Notes: generated by a model from the sequence alone, not told the origin. DNA of 64,000 nt from Methylotenera sp. (GCA_002928535.1 PERG01000007.1:1-64000), one strand, 5' to 3'; counted from the stretch's first letter, positions 27,017 to 36,186 are shown. Translations and numbers: made by a program.

Positions 27017-27413
27017 CTAAAAACGCCGGCCGCGCATTTCCCAAATATTGGTCGCATCCTCAAGCGCAATCCCCATTTCTTTATCAACAGCTTTTACACG
27101 TTCGATCTGCTTTCTGATCGGCGGCAGCGTCAGCCTGGCTGGAATGGGTGCAATTGCATTGATCAAATAAAAAGGCAAATACTGACAACGCTGCTACTGC
27201 AGAGCCCGCATATGCCCAATAAATAAGCAAAGTCCATTTGATGACGGTCAACGGCAAAGCCAATTTGAAATAACCAGGTGTAAGATTAATTGCAGTCAGC
27301 ACTGGCAGCGCACCGGAGCGGCTGATTTGGAGAATCGTTCTTTGTACCAGGCTGAAGTACAAATGAATCAATGCCAGGATTAACACCCCAAAAAAACAAA
27401 CACCATTTAACAT
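27017..27413 (-). pseudogene. Membrane protein gene with a frameshift near its 3' end
   Basis: The frame from 27413 codes three hydrophobic segments (about 3-24, 50-66, 68-86) and then turns into low-quality sequence (FLFDQCNCTHSSQADAAAD) with a stop at 27084. The neighbouring minus-strand frame over the same DNA, read from about 27180 down to a stop at 27017, gives a convincing continuation: FYLINAIAPIPARL, then LPPIRKQIERVKAVDKEMG and NIWEMRGRRF. Joined, the gene would be about 132 codons. The span of 397 bp is one base over a multiple of three, in agreement with a single-base indel near 27175-27195, where T- and A-runs occur. The family is not recognised. A sequencing error would explain it equally well. 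Confidence 0.6.
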
Positions 27414-27562
27414 TCTAATCTTCTCAATTTTGGCGTAATTATACTGGCCTGATAAATAAGCCGAAACTGTCTTTCAGATTTTCGGTGTTGCCTGCCTTAT
27501 AATCGCATCTGGCTCATGCAGTCATCACCTTCAATGCATCCAACGGATAACACACGACAAAC

Positions 27563-28426
27563 ATGATTCAATACAACCCCAAAGCCTGGATGATATTCAT
27601 CTTCCGCTATCACAAATCGGATACCTTCAGACGGCTGATGCCCATGATGATATTCATCGGCCTATATTCAGCTGGTATTGCTTATCTGGAACTCGAGTAT
27701 TGGGGGCTGTCCCAAAACAGTCATGTGAAAAATCTCTCTTTAATTCACACCACTGTCGGGTTTGTATTGTCATTATTACTTGCTTACCGCACGAATACCG
27801 CCTATGACCGCTGGTGGGAAGGCAGAAAAGCCTGGGGCGCTTTAGTCAATAACAGCCGCAACCTGGCGCTTAAACTATCGGCTTATTTATTAGAAGAACA
27901 CGACCGGCATTTCTTCAAGAAAATCATCCCGGCTTATGCCTGCGTGCTTTCCAAGCATTTGTTGAATGAGGAAGTCAGTCAAGTGCTGTATGAAGGTCTG
28001 GATTTAGAAATCGACCACCACAAACATCATCCCAACCAAGTGGCTAAACGAATGTTCCACAAAGCCAATGAGCTCTACACATCCGGAAAGATAACGGGCG
28101 ACCAACTTTTTATTATTAACGATGAGCTGAAATCATTCACTGATATTTGTGGCGTGTGCGAACGCATTAAAAACACACCAATTCCCTATTCTTACAGTGC
28201 GTTTATTAAGAAATTCATCTTTTTCTACATCATGACATTGCCGTTTGGCTATGTGTTTAATTTGGGCTATTACATCATTCCGGTAATTGTGTTTATTTTC
28301 TATGTGCTAGCCAGTTTGGAACTCATTGCCGAAGAAATTGAAGACCCGTTTGGTAGCGATGCGAATGATTTACCGACGCAAAAGATGGCTATCAATATCA
28401 AAAAGCATGTAGAGGAATTGCTTTAG
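27563..28426 (+). CDS. Bestrophin-family (UPF0187) channel protein
   Basis: A 287-residue membrane protein that fits bacterial bestrophins: an N-terminal helix, the FVLSLLLAYRTNTAYDRWWEGRKAWG signature, a middle cytosolic helical region and a membrane segment PFGYVFNLGYYIIPVIVFIFYVLASLELIAEEIEDPFG at the C-terminal side. The EEIEDPFG motif is the hallmark of the family. Bacterial bestrophins form pentameric ion channels, some cation-selective. The physiological role here is unknown. The gene stands alone. Confidence 0.94.
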   Translation: MIQYNPKAWMIFIFRYHKSDTFRRLMPMMIFIGLYSAGIAYLELEYWGLSQNSHVKNLSLIHTTVGFVLSLLLAYRTNTAYDRWWEGRKAWGALVNNSRNLALKLSAYLLEEHDRHFFKKIIPAYACVLSKHLLNEEVSQVLYEGLDLEIDHHKHHPNQVAKRMFHKANELYTSGKITGDQLFIINDELKSFTDICGVCERIKNTPIPYSYSAFIKKFIFFYIMTLPFGYVFNLGYYIIPVIVFIFYVLASLELIAEEIEDPFGSDANDLPTQKMAINIKKHVEELL

Positions 28427-28479
28427 ATATATCAGCCTACAATGAGCGATCAGTAATTTTTCAATCTACTAACTTATCA

Positions 28480-28881
28480 TCAAGAAGTAATAGGTAAAGT
28501 TTCAGCCAACGGTGAATTCCTTGATTCATCCTGGCCTGATATTAGAGGACAGGCTACCCCTAGAATAATAGCCAATAAATGATACTCATATGGTACGAAG
28601 GGAATTGCAGTCAAAGCGGGAGTCAAGTTGAAAATAAATGCCACTGTGGGTATTAACACCAACCACTCTTTACCGATCAGCACACCTCTTGCAAAACAGA
28701 TTCCCCATATCACTGCCATCGACAACATATAAAGAATTGAGGAAATGGTGATTGCATTTAAAGCCAATCCATTTTCAACAATGCCTGCATAGCCTAAGAA
28801 ATAAGTGGGCAATAAGCAAATGATGTAAGAAATCATAAATAAATTTTTGTTTGCAAAAGCCTTATACATGATTGAAATCAC
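28480..28881 (-). CDS. Unknown small integral membrane protein
   Basis: A 133-residue protein (129 if it starts at the ATG at 28869) with four hydrophobic segments at about 14-30, 40-60, 74-96 and 100-114. No family was recognised. It is divergent from a LysR-type regulator whose start lies about 110 bp away, so it may be that regulator's target. The C-terminal tail is short and polar (SGQDESRNSPL). Confidence 0.6.
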   Translation of the reverse strand: MISIMYKAFANKNLFMISYIICLLPTYFLGYAGIVENGLALNAITISSILYMLSMAVIWGICFARGVLIGKEWLVLIPTVAFIFNLTPALTAIPFVPYEYHLLAIILGVACPLISGQDESRNSPLAETLPITS

Positions 28882-28992
28882 CTATAACAATGTAATTAAA
28901 AATTAGTGTCTTAGATATGTTATAGATTTCCACACATAAAATTAGTCAGTACAACTGCATATAACTGTTTCCATTGAGGATACAATGCACCT

Positions 28993-29898
28993 ATGTATGA
29001 TTTAAATTTAATGATTATTTTTGCGCATGTGGTGAATGAGCAAAGCTTTTCGGCCGCTGCTAGAAAGCTAGATATGACTCGCTCATCGGTCAGTAAGGCC
29101 GTAGCTAAATTGGAAACCTCACTTGGCGCGAGTTTACTCAACCGTAGCACACGTCACCTGAGTCTTACCGAGATTGGTGCTAGTTTTTATGATTACTGCA
29201 CCCGCATCAGGTATGAAGCTGAAGAAGCAAATCACATGATTGAAAGCCTGAATGCCCAGCCCAGAGGTATTCTAAAAGTGGCAGTTTCCGTGGCATTCGG
29301 TACCTTGCATGTTGCACCTGCCATTAGTGAATTTATGCATCGTTATCCGCAGTTGGAAATAGACATGACCATCACTGACCGCGTCATAGATCTGGCTGAA
29401 GATGGTTACGATGTGGTGGTGAGTGTCACCAAAGATTTACCGCTAAGCCTTGTGGCTAAAAGACTAGCTTCTATTCGACGTAAGCTATGCGCCACTCCTG
29501 AATATTTTGAAGAGCATGGCATACCTCTTAACCCGCAACAATTAGTGAACCATAATTGTTTAGATTATATTCATTCAGGTGAAAAAGGGATGTGGAGTTT
29601 CAATGGCCCCGGTGGCGAAGTTTCCATCCCGGTAGCTGGCAGATTACGGATCAATGATGACGAAGCCCTATCACAAGTAGTATTAGGGGGCTTTGGTTTA
29701 GCACTCTTACCCACTTTTATTATTGGTAAGGATCTGCAGGCAAAACGTCTTAAATCCGTATTATCGGAATATATACCGATTGAACAACACGTCTATGCGC
29801 TATATTTGCCTAAACGAAATTTGCCTTTGAAGATCCGAGTTTTTATAGACTATCTGGCGGAGCTATTTGGCGATGAACCTTACTGGGATAAAGAATAA
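28993..29898 (+). CDS. LysR-family transcriptional regulator
   Basis: A 301-residue LTTR. The helix-turn-helix is clear: SFSAAARKLDMTRSSVSKAVAKLETSLGASLLNRSTRHLSLTE. The effector domain begins PRGILKVAVSVAFGTLHVAPAISEFM and ends with a complete type-2 periplasmic-binding-like fold. It belongs to the group with an ALLPTFIIGKDL segment (CrgA/DsdC-like generic LTTRs), which often control a divergent gene, here the small membrane protein. GAGGA lies 13 bp before the start. Confidence 0.92.
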   Translation: MYDLNLMIIFAHVVNEQSFSAAARKLDMTRSSVSKAVAKLETSLGASLLNRSTRHLSLTEIGASFYDYCTRIRYEAEEANHMIESLNAQPRGILKVAVSVAFGTLHVAPAISEFMHRYPQLEIDMTITDRVIDLAEDGYDVVVSVTKDLPLSLVAKRLASIRRKLCATPEYFEEHGIPLNPQQLVNHNCLDYIHSGEKGMWSFNGPGGEVSIPVAGRLRINDDEALSQVVLGGFGLALLPTFIIGKDLQAKRLKSVLSEYIPIEQHVYALYLPKRNLPLKIRVFIDYLAELFGDEPYWDKE

Positions 29899-30015
29899 CC
29901 GCAGTTTGCATGCGATTTTTACAATTTCAGGAATACTCAACGCAAGGCAATTATTGTAGCAAGCATGGAAACAGTAGAATGGCATTTATTTCATAACTGA
30001 TTTAAAAAGACACTT

Positions 30016-30276
30016 ATGGAAATGACCAAAATCAACGCAGGTAAACTCCGTGCCATCGGTTACGATGCCAGCAAACGCATATTACGCATCGAGCTGGAGG
30101 ATGGCAGTGCGCTGGAATATAACGGCGTGGGCGAAAGTATCTGGCGCAACTTCAAAAGTGCCAGTTCACAATGGAGTTATTACCGCGATAATATCGAAGA
30201 GGAATTTGCAGCTACGCGGGTATCAGCTAAGTCTACAAGCGGCGGTAAAAACCCATTAGACGATTTATTCAAATAA
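30016..30276 (+). CDS. KTSC-domain protein
   Basis: An 86-residue protein with a KTSC domain (about 10-65): LRAIGYDASKRILRIELEDGSALEYNGV and a final FKSASSQWSYYRDNI. The domain name comes from a lysine-tRNA synthetase-associated form, and its function as a small stand-alone protein is unknown. Two nearby ATG codons could serve as start (residues 1 and 3). It lies 17 bp upstream of the TauE-type gene, so the two are probably co-transcribed. Confidence 0.85.
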   Translation: MEMTKINAGKLRAIGYDASKRILRIELEDGSALEYNGVGESIWRNFKSASSQWSYYRDNIEEEFAATRVSAKSTSGGKNPLDDLFK

Positions 30277-30293
30277 GCACATCACAATCATTC

Positions 30294-31094
30294 ATGAACA
30301 TTGAATTAGTAGTAGCACTGATCTCGCTTGGTTGTGTGGTAGGTGTCGTAGCCGGGTTGTTAGGCATAGGTGGGGGCGGCATATTGGTGCCGACATTGAC
30401 AGCGATATTTATTTATCAGGGCGTGCCTAAAGATACGGTGGTGCATCTTGCCCTTGGTACCTCCATGGCGTGCATCATCTTGACTTCGTTCTCAAGCATG
30501 CGGGCACATCATGCCACTGGTGCAGTCATCTGGCCGCTCGCTAAAGTGATGTCTATGGGCATGATCCTCGGCACCTTATCGGCTACCTTTTTAATCCCAT
30601 ACTTAAGCGCAAGATTCCTGGCGATTTTTTTCAGTATCTTTATGGCCTACGTGGCATTTCAAATGTTTCGTCACTCAAAACCACATGAGGAGTCTGGAGA
30701 AATCAGTAAAACAGAATTGAGATTAGTCACCCTAGGTATTGGCGCTACCTCAGCTTTGGTATCCATCGGCGGCGGTTCGCTCACTGTGCCTTATTTAACC
30801 TGGCGCAATATCAATATCAGAAATGCGATTGGCACTTCTGCGGCGTTGGGTGTTGCAATCTCGATCGCCGGCACATTGGGTTATTTAATCAATGGCATCA
30901 AGGCAATGGGAATCACTGCGGACACCTGGGGCTATGTTTACCTGCCCGCTGTATTATTGGTGGCTATTCCCAGCTTTTTCACTGCTCCCATCGGCGCAAA
31001 GCTTACGCAGAAACTACCGGTAAAAACCTTGAAAAAGATTTTTGGTGTACTGCTCGTGATTCTGAGTCTGAAGATGCTGTTTTCGATTTTATAA
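30294..31094 (+). CDS. TauE/SafE-family sulfite exporter-like permease
   Basis: A 266-residue protein with eight predicted membrane segments in two repeated halves. Each half has the glycine-rich family motif: GLLGIGGGGILVPTL near residue 24 and SIGGGSLTVPYLTWRNI near residue 162. The family exports organosulfur anions such as sulfite, sulfoacetate or taurine products, or takes them up. No sulfur gene is adjacent, so the substrate is unknown. It follows the KTSC gene closely. Confidence 0.92.
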   Translation: MNIELVVALISLGCVVGVVAGLLGIGGGGILVPTLTAIFIYQGVPKDTVVHLALGTSMACIILTSFSSMRAHHATGAVIWPLAKVMSMGMILGTLSATFLIPYLSARFLAIFFSIFMAYVAFQMFRHSKPHEESGEISKTELRLVTLGIGATSALVSIGGGSLTVPYLTWRNINIRNAIGTSAALGVAISIAGTLGYLINGIKAMGITADTWGYVYLPAVLLVAIPSFFTAPIGAKLTQKLPVKTLKKIFGVLLVILSLKMLFSIL

Positions 31095-31126
31095 ATCCGA
31101 GTGTAAATCACGCTGGATTCATAAAA

Positions 31127-31792
31127 CTAATTATTTATCAGGAAGCCAAGCTCATTACGCTTTGGTTTTTTAATCGTGCCATATACGGGGAAAAAGCCTT
31201 CTTCAGCATTTGAGATCAACTCTTTGGACCACCGATGATATTTGCTAACCAATGAGTTCATCGTAGTGGTTTTATCTCGAATGTCTTTAGGAGAATCTCC
31301 CGGCTCAATGACGGACTTAGGGCTCAAATCTAGTTCAACACCCACTTCATAGAAACTGGGTTTTAGTTCTTCCGATACATTCAGCAAATCGTATACATCC
31401 AACAGGATCTTCAAGGTTGAGTAATCTGCCATGGATGCCAACTGGAAGATATCCCCCAGATCATCCAGCTGAGGTCTGCCGCGATGGGGATTTTGGTATT
31501 CTTTAAGAATATTCTTAACAGCATCCAATATTTCATTGGCAGGATAAGTCAGTTGAATGGAGACTGTGAGTCCGTACTGATCATTGTGTACGTATCGGTT
31601 AATGTCATCAATGACATAGACCGGCGACCCTGCATGAACCGTGAATAGCTTTTTATAGTTTTCATACCAAGCTTCATAAGTATCAAATTGCTTAAGGTTT
31701 GACTTCATTCTGTCATACCAATTTTCCTCATTACTACGTTGCAAAGTCTCGTACCAATAATAATAAGGATCTTCTAAATACTTCACTGCCAT
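31127..31792 (-). CDS. Unknown protein
   Basis: A 221-residue soluble protein, rich in Tyr, Asp and Glu, without signal peptide or membrane segment. It opens MAVKYLEDPYYYWYETLQRS; no domain is recognised. A central stretch GRPQLDDLGDIFQL and a C-terminal LVSKYHRWSKELI look helical. It is AT-rich. It lies on the same strand as, and about 80 bp downstream of, the next unknown gene, so the two may be transcribed together. Nothing in the context shows its job. Confidence 0.6.
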   Translation of the reverse strand: MAVKYLEDPYYYWYETLQRSNEENWYDRMKSNLKQFDTYEAWYENYKKLFTVHAGSPVYVIDDINRYVHNDQYGLTVSIQLTYPANEILDAVKNILKEYQNPHRGRPQLDDLGDIFQLASMADYSTLKILLDVYDLLNVSEELKPSFYEVGVELDLSPKSVIEPGDSPKDIRDKTTTMNSLVSKYHRWSKELISNAEEGFFPVYGTIKKPKRNELGFLINN

Positions 31793-31870
31793 GTTTATTC
31801 CTGCTAGATTTGCTAAACGCTCAACTGATGTTAAGCATTTGATTAATATAAATGCTACTGCGTGAAGCCA

Positions 31871-32518
31871 CTATCTAAATGGCTTTGTTGTTTTAACCAG
31901 ATCGAGAAGCTCGTTGCGCTCAGGCAAGGCTAACTCGGCCAAGTATTCCCCTAACAATTCGAAATCTTCCCATTGCCCTTCTAGATTGACCGGCAAATCT
32001 TCGTCATCAAAATATTTGAATGTTCGGAAGTCCGGCTCGGCTTTGGAGATGAGCTTGGGTGTGAGAATGAATAATTCCGCTGCTTTAACCAGGTCCAATC
32101 GATCAGGATCGATTTCATGAATTGACCCCAGCATGAAGGCGGCTTCAGGTATTTTGAAATCTACCACTGCACGCGTCGCCCATTCATACGCTTCATCGTA
32201 TTGGGCTTTATCATAATGCTCGATGGCTAAATCCAGACATGCCTCCCCGCTGAGCATACCTTCATCACCCAGCGCGGTAATGCGCATATATTCATACCAT
32301 TTCTCGTAATTTTCCCTAGGCGCATTTTTTTCGTAAAGCACCTCCGCAATGGTAGAAGCAATTTTTGGGTTCGGTTGGTGACGACTCAGATAATCATCAA
32401 TTTCATTCAAGTTGCCGCGTTCAAGGCTCCCAACAAGGAAATGAAACAAGTCTGACGCTGATTCCGACTCCGCCCCACTTCTATAGGTAATCAATTCTTC
32501 ATCAGAGATGATTGCCAT
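31871..32518 (-). CDS. Unknown protein with TPR/Sel1-like helical repeats
   Basis: A 215-residue protein with an acidic, helix-rich sequence. Two stretches look like TPR or Sel1-like repeats: CLDLAIEHYDKAQYDEAYEWATRAV and AAFMLGSIHEIDPDRLDLVKAAELF. There is no signal peptide. No close family is recognised. AAGGTT lies upstream of the ATG. It may form an operon with the unknown gene downstream. The 330 bp after its 5' side (32519-32850) are very AT-rich and hold only the promoter region of the DUF3597 gene as far as can be seen. Confidence 0.62.
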   Translation of the reverse strand: MAIISDEELITYRSGAESESASDLFHFLVGSLERGNLNEIDDYLSRHQPNPKIASTIAEVLYEKNAPRENYEKWYEYMRITALGDEGMLSGEACLDLAIEHYDKAQYDEAYEWATRAVVDFKIPEAAFMLGSIHEIDPDRLDLVKAAELFILTPKLISKAEPDFRTFKYFDDEDLPVNLEGQWEDFELLGEYLAELALPERNELLDLVKTTKPFR

Positions 32519-32850
32519 ACATAACCTTTCTAATACTCATACCTACCAAACAGCAGTTACTTCATTCGCGTGGAAATTTTGCCTGTGGCTTATAAGAGAA
32601 TAAATTTCAAATGTACGTTATTGATAACTATAGATAGCGCGCGTTCAAAACAATTTGCTCAATTGGCATTTTATTTTTGATTGAGCTGCTTAAATGCGTA
32701 GTTTCATTTTTTTTCAAAAATTTCAAGTGTGTGCTATCGCACAGTGCTCAATAGAAAAAATGGTCATAGTAAACCCATGTTTTTAAGCAAATATGAAATC
32801 GGAAACTTCACTTGCTTAATCGTTTTCACCATTTTTAAAAGGAGTTCTTT

Positions 32851-33294
32851 ATGGGCGTTCTGAGCGATATATTCCATAAGATTTTTCCAGCGTCACATCC
32901 CGCTGTAGTTAAATCACAAAAACCTGCAGCGCCACAAACCAGTCCTTCGGCTGCACCTACAAAACCAACGACTACTGCAACCGCTAGCACAACCACTTCT
33001 ACATCTTCTGTAATGCCGCCACCCACCGATATTCCGGAAGTGGACGTTGAAGAAATGTTGAATGCCAAGGCTAAAACAGCAGGACAACCTTTGAACTGGC
33101 GAAGCTCTATTGTGGATCTTTTAAAACTGCTTGACCTCGATAGTAGCTTGCAATCGCGCAAAGAACTTGCGGCCGAATTGGGTTATACGGGTGATACAAA
33201 TGATTCAGCCACCATGAACATCTGGCTACATCGTCAAGTGATGAATAAGCTGGCTGCCAATGGCGGAAAGGTACCAGCAGATCTAAAAGATTGA
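32851..33294 (+). CDS. DUF3597 family protein
   Basis: A 147-residue protein beginning MGVLSDIFHKIFPA, the usual DUF3597 N-terminus. A low-complexity linker of Thr, Pro, Ala and Ser (about 20-60) is followed by the DUF3597 domain (about 65-147): VDVEEMLNAKAKTAGQPLNWRSSIVDLLKLLDLDSSL and RKELAAELGYTGD. A NMR structure exists for the family but the function is unknown. AAGGAG lies just upstream of the start. Confidence 0.88.
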   Translation: MGVLSDIFHKIFPASHPAVVKSQKPAAPQTSPSAAPTKPTTTATASTTTSTSSVMPPPTDIPEVDVEEMLNAKAKTAGQPLNWRSSIVDLLKLLDLDSSLQSRKELAAELGYTGDTNDSATMNIWLHRQVMNKLAANGGKVPADLKD

Positions 33295-33328
33295 GTTTAA
33301 CCAATTAATTTTAAATCTTAGATGATAC

Positions 33329-33352
33329 AAAAAGCCCGCAATGCGTGCTTTT
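33329..33352 (+). terminator. Terminator after the DUF3597 gene
   Basis: Stem AAAGC-C-CGC / GCG-T-GCTTT with one mismatch around AAT, framed by an A-run and a T-run, 30 bp after the stop codon. The next 280 bp (33353-33635) hold no gene that could be recognised. Confidence 0.6.
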
Positions 33353-33635
33353 CATCATGAAAGATGTTTCGCACCTTAAGCTGTGTTGAATTACCTCTCC
33401 CCGTTTGCTATAAAAGCTAAATTGAAAAGAGCTAAACCACTTGCATGAGAGTTGGCTAGCCGAATTTAAATAGGCTAAATCTCGTCCAATTTCAAAGGCG
33501 CTTTTTGCCCAATTAATTTGCTAACAAATTCTATTAGTCAATTCAGACTATTGTGAACTTGTAGTCCATCCATTACATTACGTTTTAAACTCAATGAGGG
33601 AATTAATTTAACACTTCGATATTAAAGGGAACGAA

Positions 33636-34840
33636 ATGACTCTCAAATCGACGCGGCCTCAACTACTAAAGTCATTAGTCCCGCAAATGAATCGGGACTA
33701 ATACTGCGTGAACTTTCATCTTTAGAAATCTCGCGCACGATTAGCCTTGCACGCATCCTGCTTATCGTCGGCCTCGTGTTTTTGCATTATCTGAAATTCC
33801 CTAATTCCTCTGTCTGGGCGTACACCGGTCTCGACCTGAACCAGCACTCTGTTGCTACCTTCGTGAACAGCGCCATCTACTTCTTTTTCCTCAGCGCTGT
33901 GCCGTTACTGAGCATGATCTCGGGCTGGCTGTTCTTTTCGTTCGGCAATAACGATCCGATGAAAACGGTTTTCACACGGATCCGGGGCCGTTTTACTTCG
34001 CTCTATTTACCGCTCGTGTTTTGGAATGGCGTATGTCTAGTTGTCCTCTACGCCATCTACAAAACCAATCCGTATTATCCACTGCTCAGTGAGCTCAACA
34101 TCAATTTCAACGTTGCCGGATGGAAAGATTACATTAACGGCATCTTCGCCCTGACACGCCGGCCTATCTCTTTCCAGTTCTGGTTTGTGCGTGATCTATT
34201 TGTGACCGCACTCGTCAGCCCGCTTTTTCTGTTGGTGAGCCGCCGTGCGCCATGGCTGGGTGCCGCAGCGCTCGGTACCGCCTGGATTTGCGGGTGGTCG
34301 ATGGTGATCTTTCTGCGGCCCGATGTTCCGTTCTTCTTCTACCTGGGAATCCTGGTGCGCCTTAAACAATTGCCCCTGATTATTTCGCGTGAAACCACCA
34401 TCGCTGTCGCCGCCTTCTTCGTCGCGATTGTCTGTGTACGCGCACTTGCGCCATTCGTGGTGGATTTCAGCGACAATATCATGCCCACCTGGCTGCGCGT
34501 CAGCACCGCGTTGATGCGCTTTGTCGGCGTTATCGCTTGCTGGGGTATGCTGCAGCATATGGCGCAGACACCGCGCGGTATCAGCATCGGCAAATACGGC
34601 GGCGTCGCTTTCTTCCTGCACTCCGTACACTGGCCGCTGCTCGCCTTTCTCAAGATATGGATCTGGCCGCTCATGCCCGCGCAAACTGATTTGTGGATGC
34701 TCGTTCATGATCTCACCTGCGTGACCCTGACCGTGATGATCGGCGTCGGCGCCGGCGTACTCCTTAATCGCTATGTCCCTGCCGCCTTCGCTCTAATGAA
34801 TGGCGGGCGATTGCTAAAGCAGACGAAGGGGTATGAGTGA
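33636..34840 (+). CDS. Acyltransferase 3 family membrane protein with broken or unclear 5' end
   Basis: The main frame (to 34840) codes an acyltransferase-3 protein with about ten membrane segments that transfers acyl groups, typically to surface sugars. The reading frame is open upstream to about 33630 and codes LARILLIVGLVFLHYL. This contains the family motif R-x10-H, whose Arg lies upstream of the GTG at 33776, the first conventional start in this frame. Starting at that GTG would lose the Arg and part of the first helix. The ATG at 33636 has a good Shine-Dalgarno (AAAGGGAACGAA) but lies in another frame and meets a stop after 21 codons. So a small indel between about 33640 and 33710 is likely. 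The GC content is clearly higher than that of the neighbours, which suggests horizontal gain. Confidence 0.72.
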
Positions 34841-34989
34841 CACAATAGGAACCGTGCTTTCCTTACATATGGCGCAAACTACGATACAACTCTATAAGCG
34901 GTATTTGTTATGCTGATGTATTTGACTTAAAGCTTTTGATGGATAGCTAAAAACACATAGCGACATGCAAATTTTGTTTACCTAATGTC

Positions 34990-35258
34990 TTATTGTGTAT
35001 TAGTCGTTTCAAAGCCAGCAGCACGCCAGGCCTCAATACCGCCTGTCCGGCGAGATACCAGGTGACATCTGCGATCAAGGCTGCGACTACAGCTGTCGCC
35101 AGTAGCAACGGGAAGGGAAATTCCGCAGGACTGATAAGCGCGCCGGCAAGCACAAGCGTCGGATACGCAGGGATCGGCAGGCCCAACTGTCCCAGTAGTA
35201 CATTGATGAACACAATAATGATGCCGTATTGTTCAATTAATTCTGCGATATAACCCAT
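34990..35258 (-). pseudogene. Remnant of a DedA-rhodanese fusion gene with internal deletion
   Basis: From the ATG at 35258 the frame codes the first third of a DedA membrane protein: GQLGLPIPAYPTLVLAGAL and ADVTWYLAGQ. It should go on for about 100 residues more, but here the sequence jumps to the last 16 codons of a rhodanese domain, GGIEAWRAAGFETTNTQ with a stop at 34990, read in a different frame. The junction is near 35041-35052. Fusions of DedA to a C-terminal rhodanese (GlpE-like) are known, so the two ends belong to one gene that lost about 200 codons. Read straight through, the frame ends at 34947 with nonsense sequence. It is surely non-functional. Confidence 0.8.
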
Positions 35259-35823
35259 TTGAACATAAGGTGGCCAGGCCTTCAATATCATTGCGCCAGT
35301 CACGATGCAACTCACAGGCCACGCCAAACCAGGTCATGAACTGCGCACCTGCGGCTTCCATACGGCGCCAGGCGGCATCACGTGTCATTTCGTTAAAGGT
35401 ACCGGAGGCATCTGCCACTATGAAGACTTCAAAGCCTTCTTCAATAGCGGATAGTGCCGGGAATGCGACGCATACTTCTGTTACAACTCCAGCGATGATG
35501 AGTTGTTTTTTACCGGTGGCTTTGATGGCTTTCACAAAGTCTTCGTTGTCCCAAGCGTTGATTTGGCCAGGTCGTGCAATATAGGGGGCATCTGGGAATA
35601 GGGCTTTTAATTCCGGCATCAGGGGACCGTTCGGACCGTTTTCAAAACTGGTGGTTAAGATAGTGGGCAGGTTGAAGAATTTCGCTGCATCTGCAATGGC
35701 AAGCACATTGTTTTTGAATTTATCTGGGTCGATATCACGTACTAAGGACATCAGCCCGGCTTGGTGATCCACCATTAATACTGCTGCGTTGTCACGGTCT
35801 AGTTTTACGTAAGGTTTGTTCAT
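35233..35823 (-). CDS. YcaC-type isochorismatase-family hydrolase, C-terminus replaced
   Basis: A 196-residue cysteine hydrolase very similar in sequence pattern to YcaC: AAVLMVDHQAGL (catalytic Asp), KKQLIIAGVVTEVCVAF (catalytic Lys and Cys) and MTWFGVACELHRDWRNDIEG. YcaC proteins have about 208 residues and end in a conserved SNHIPDYRNL tail. Here SN is followed by GLYRRIN and a stop, because the gene runs into the start of the DedA remnant at about 35258. The active site is intact, but the lost tail may affect oligomer packing. A GGGAG Shine-Dalgarno lies upstream. The substrate is unknown. Confidence 0.85.
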   Translation of the reverse strand: MNKPYVKLDRDNAAVLMVDHQAGLMSLVRDIDPDKFKNNVLAIADAAKFFNLPTILTTSFENGPNGPLMPELKALFPDAPYIARPGQINAWDNEDFVKAIKATGKKQLIIAGVVTEVCVAFPALSAIEEGFEVFIVADASGTFNEMTRDAAWRRMEAAGAQFMTWFGVACELHRDWRNDIEGLATLCSNGLYRRIN

Positions 35824-35994
35824 TTTTTATCTCCCGGTTTAAAGTGGTTAAGTTGTTACGTCAGTGCATGGTTCACACTATAAAGACCTAACCAATCTCA
35901 CAATAGATGGTTAAATGTGAAATTACTTTTTAATAAAATGAACAATATGTGTAGTCTTTATTAGCCATACAATATAAGGCCTCCTATATCAGAC

Positions 35995-36186
35995 TTGCAA
36001 CTTCGTATCGACGAGCTGCAAGCGCTTGCTACTGAAACGTTTAGCTCTAAAACTATGGCTGATGCATGGCTAAATAGAGAAAACTTTGCTTTAGGAGCAA
36101 CACCCATATCTATGGCTGGAACTGATGCCGGACTTAGAGAAGTTAAGAAAATCTTAAGTGCAATTTGTTATGGTGGGGTAGTGTGA
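35995..36186 (+). pseudogene. 5'-truncated MbcA/ParS/Xre-type antitoxin (DUF2384) stub
   Basis: The frame codes only the toxin-binding C-terminal part of a DUF2384 antitoxin: AWLNRENFALGATPISM and AGLREVKKILSAICYGGVV. Complete members have about 120-150 residues with an N-terminal DNA-binding region. Here a stop codon lies about 10 codons upstream of the only available start (TTG at 35995), and no RES-type toxin gene follows. It is most likely a leftover of a toxin-antitoxin pair. The 300 bp after it hold only one copy of a dispersed repeat. Confidence 0.6.

Noticed and set aside
34196-34708. Long minus-strand frame (170 codons) inside the acyltransferase gene
   Set aside because: Product of the high GC content of the acyltransferase; sequence is polar low-quality and the sense strand is clearly coding.
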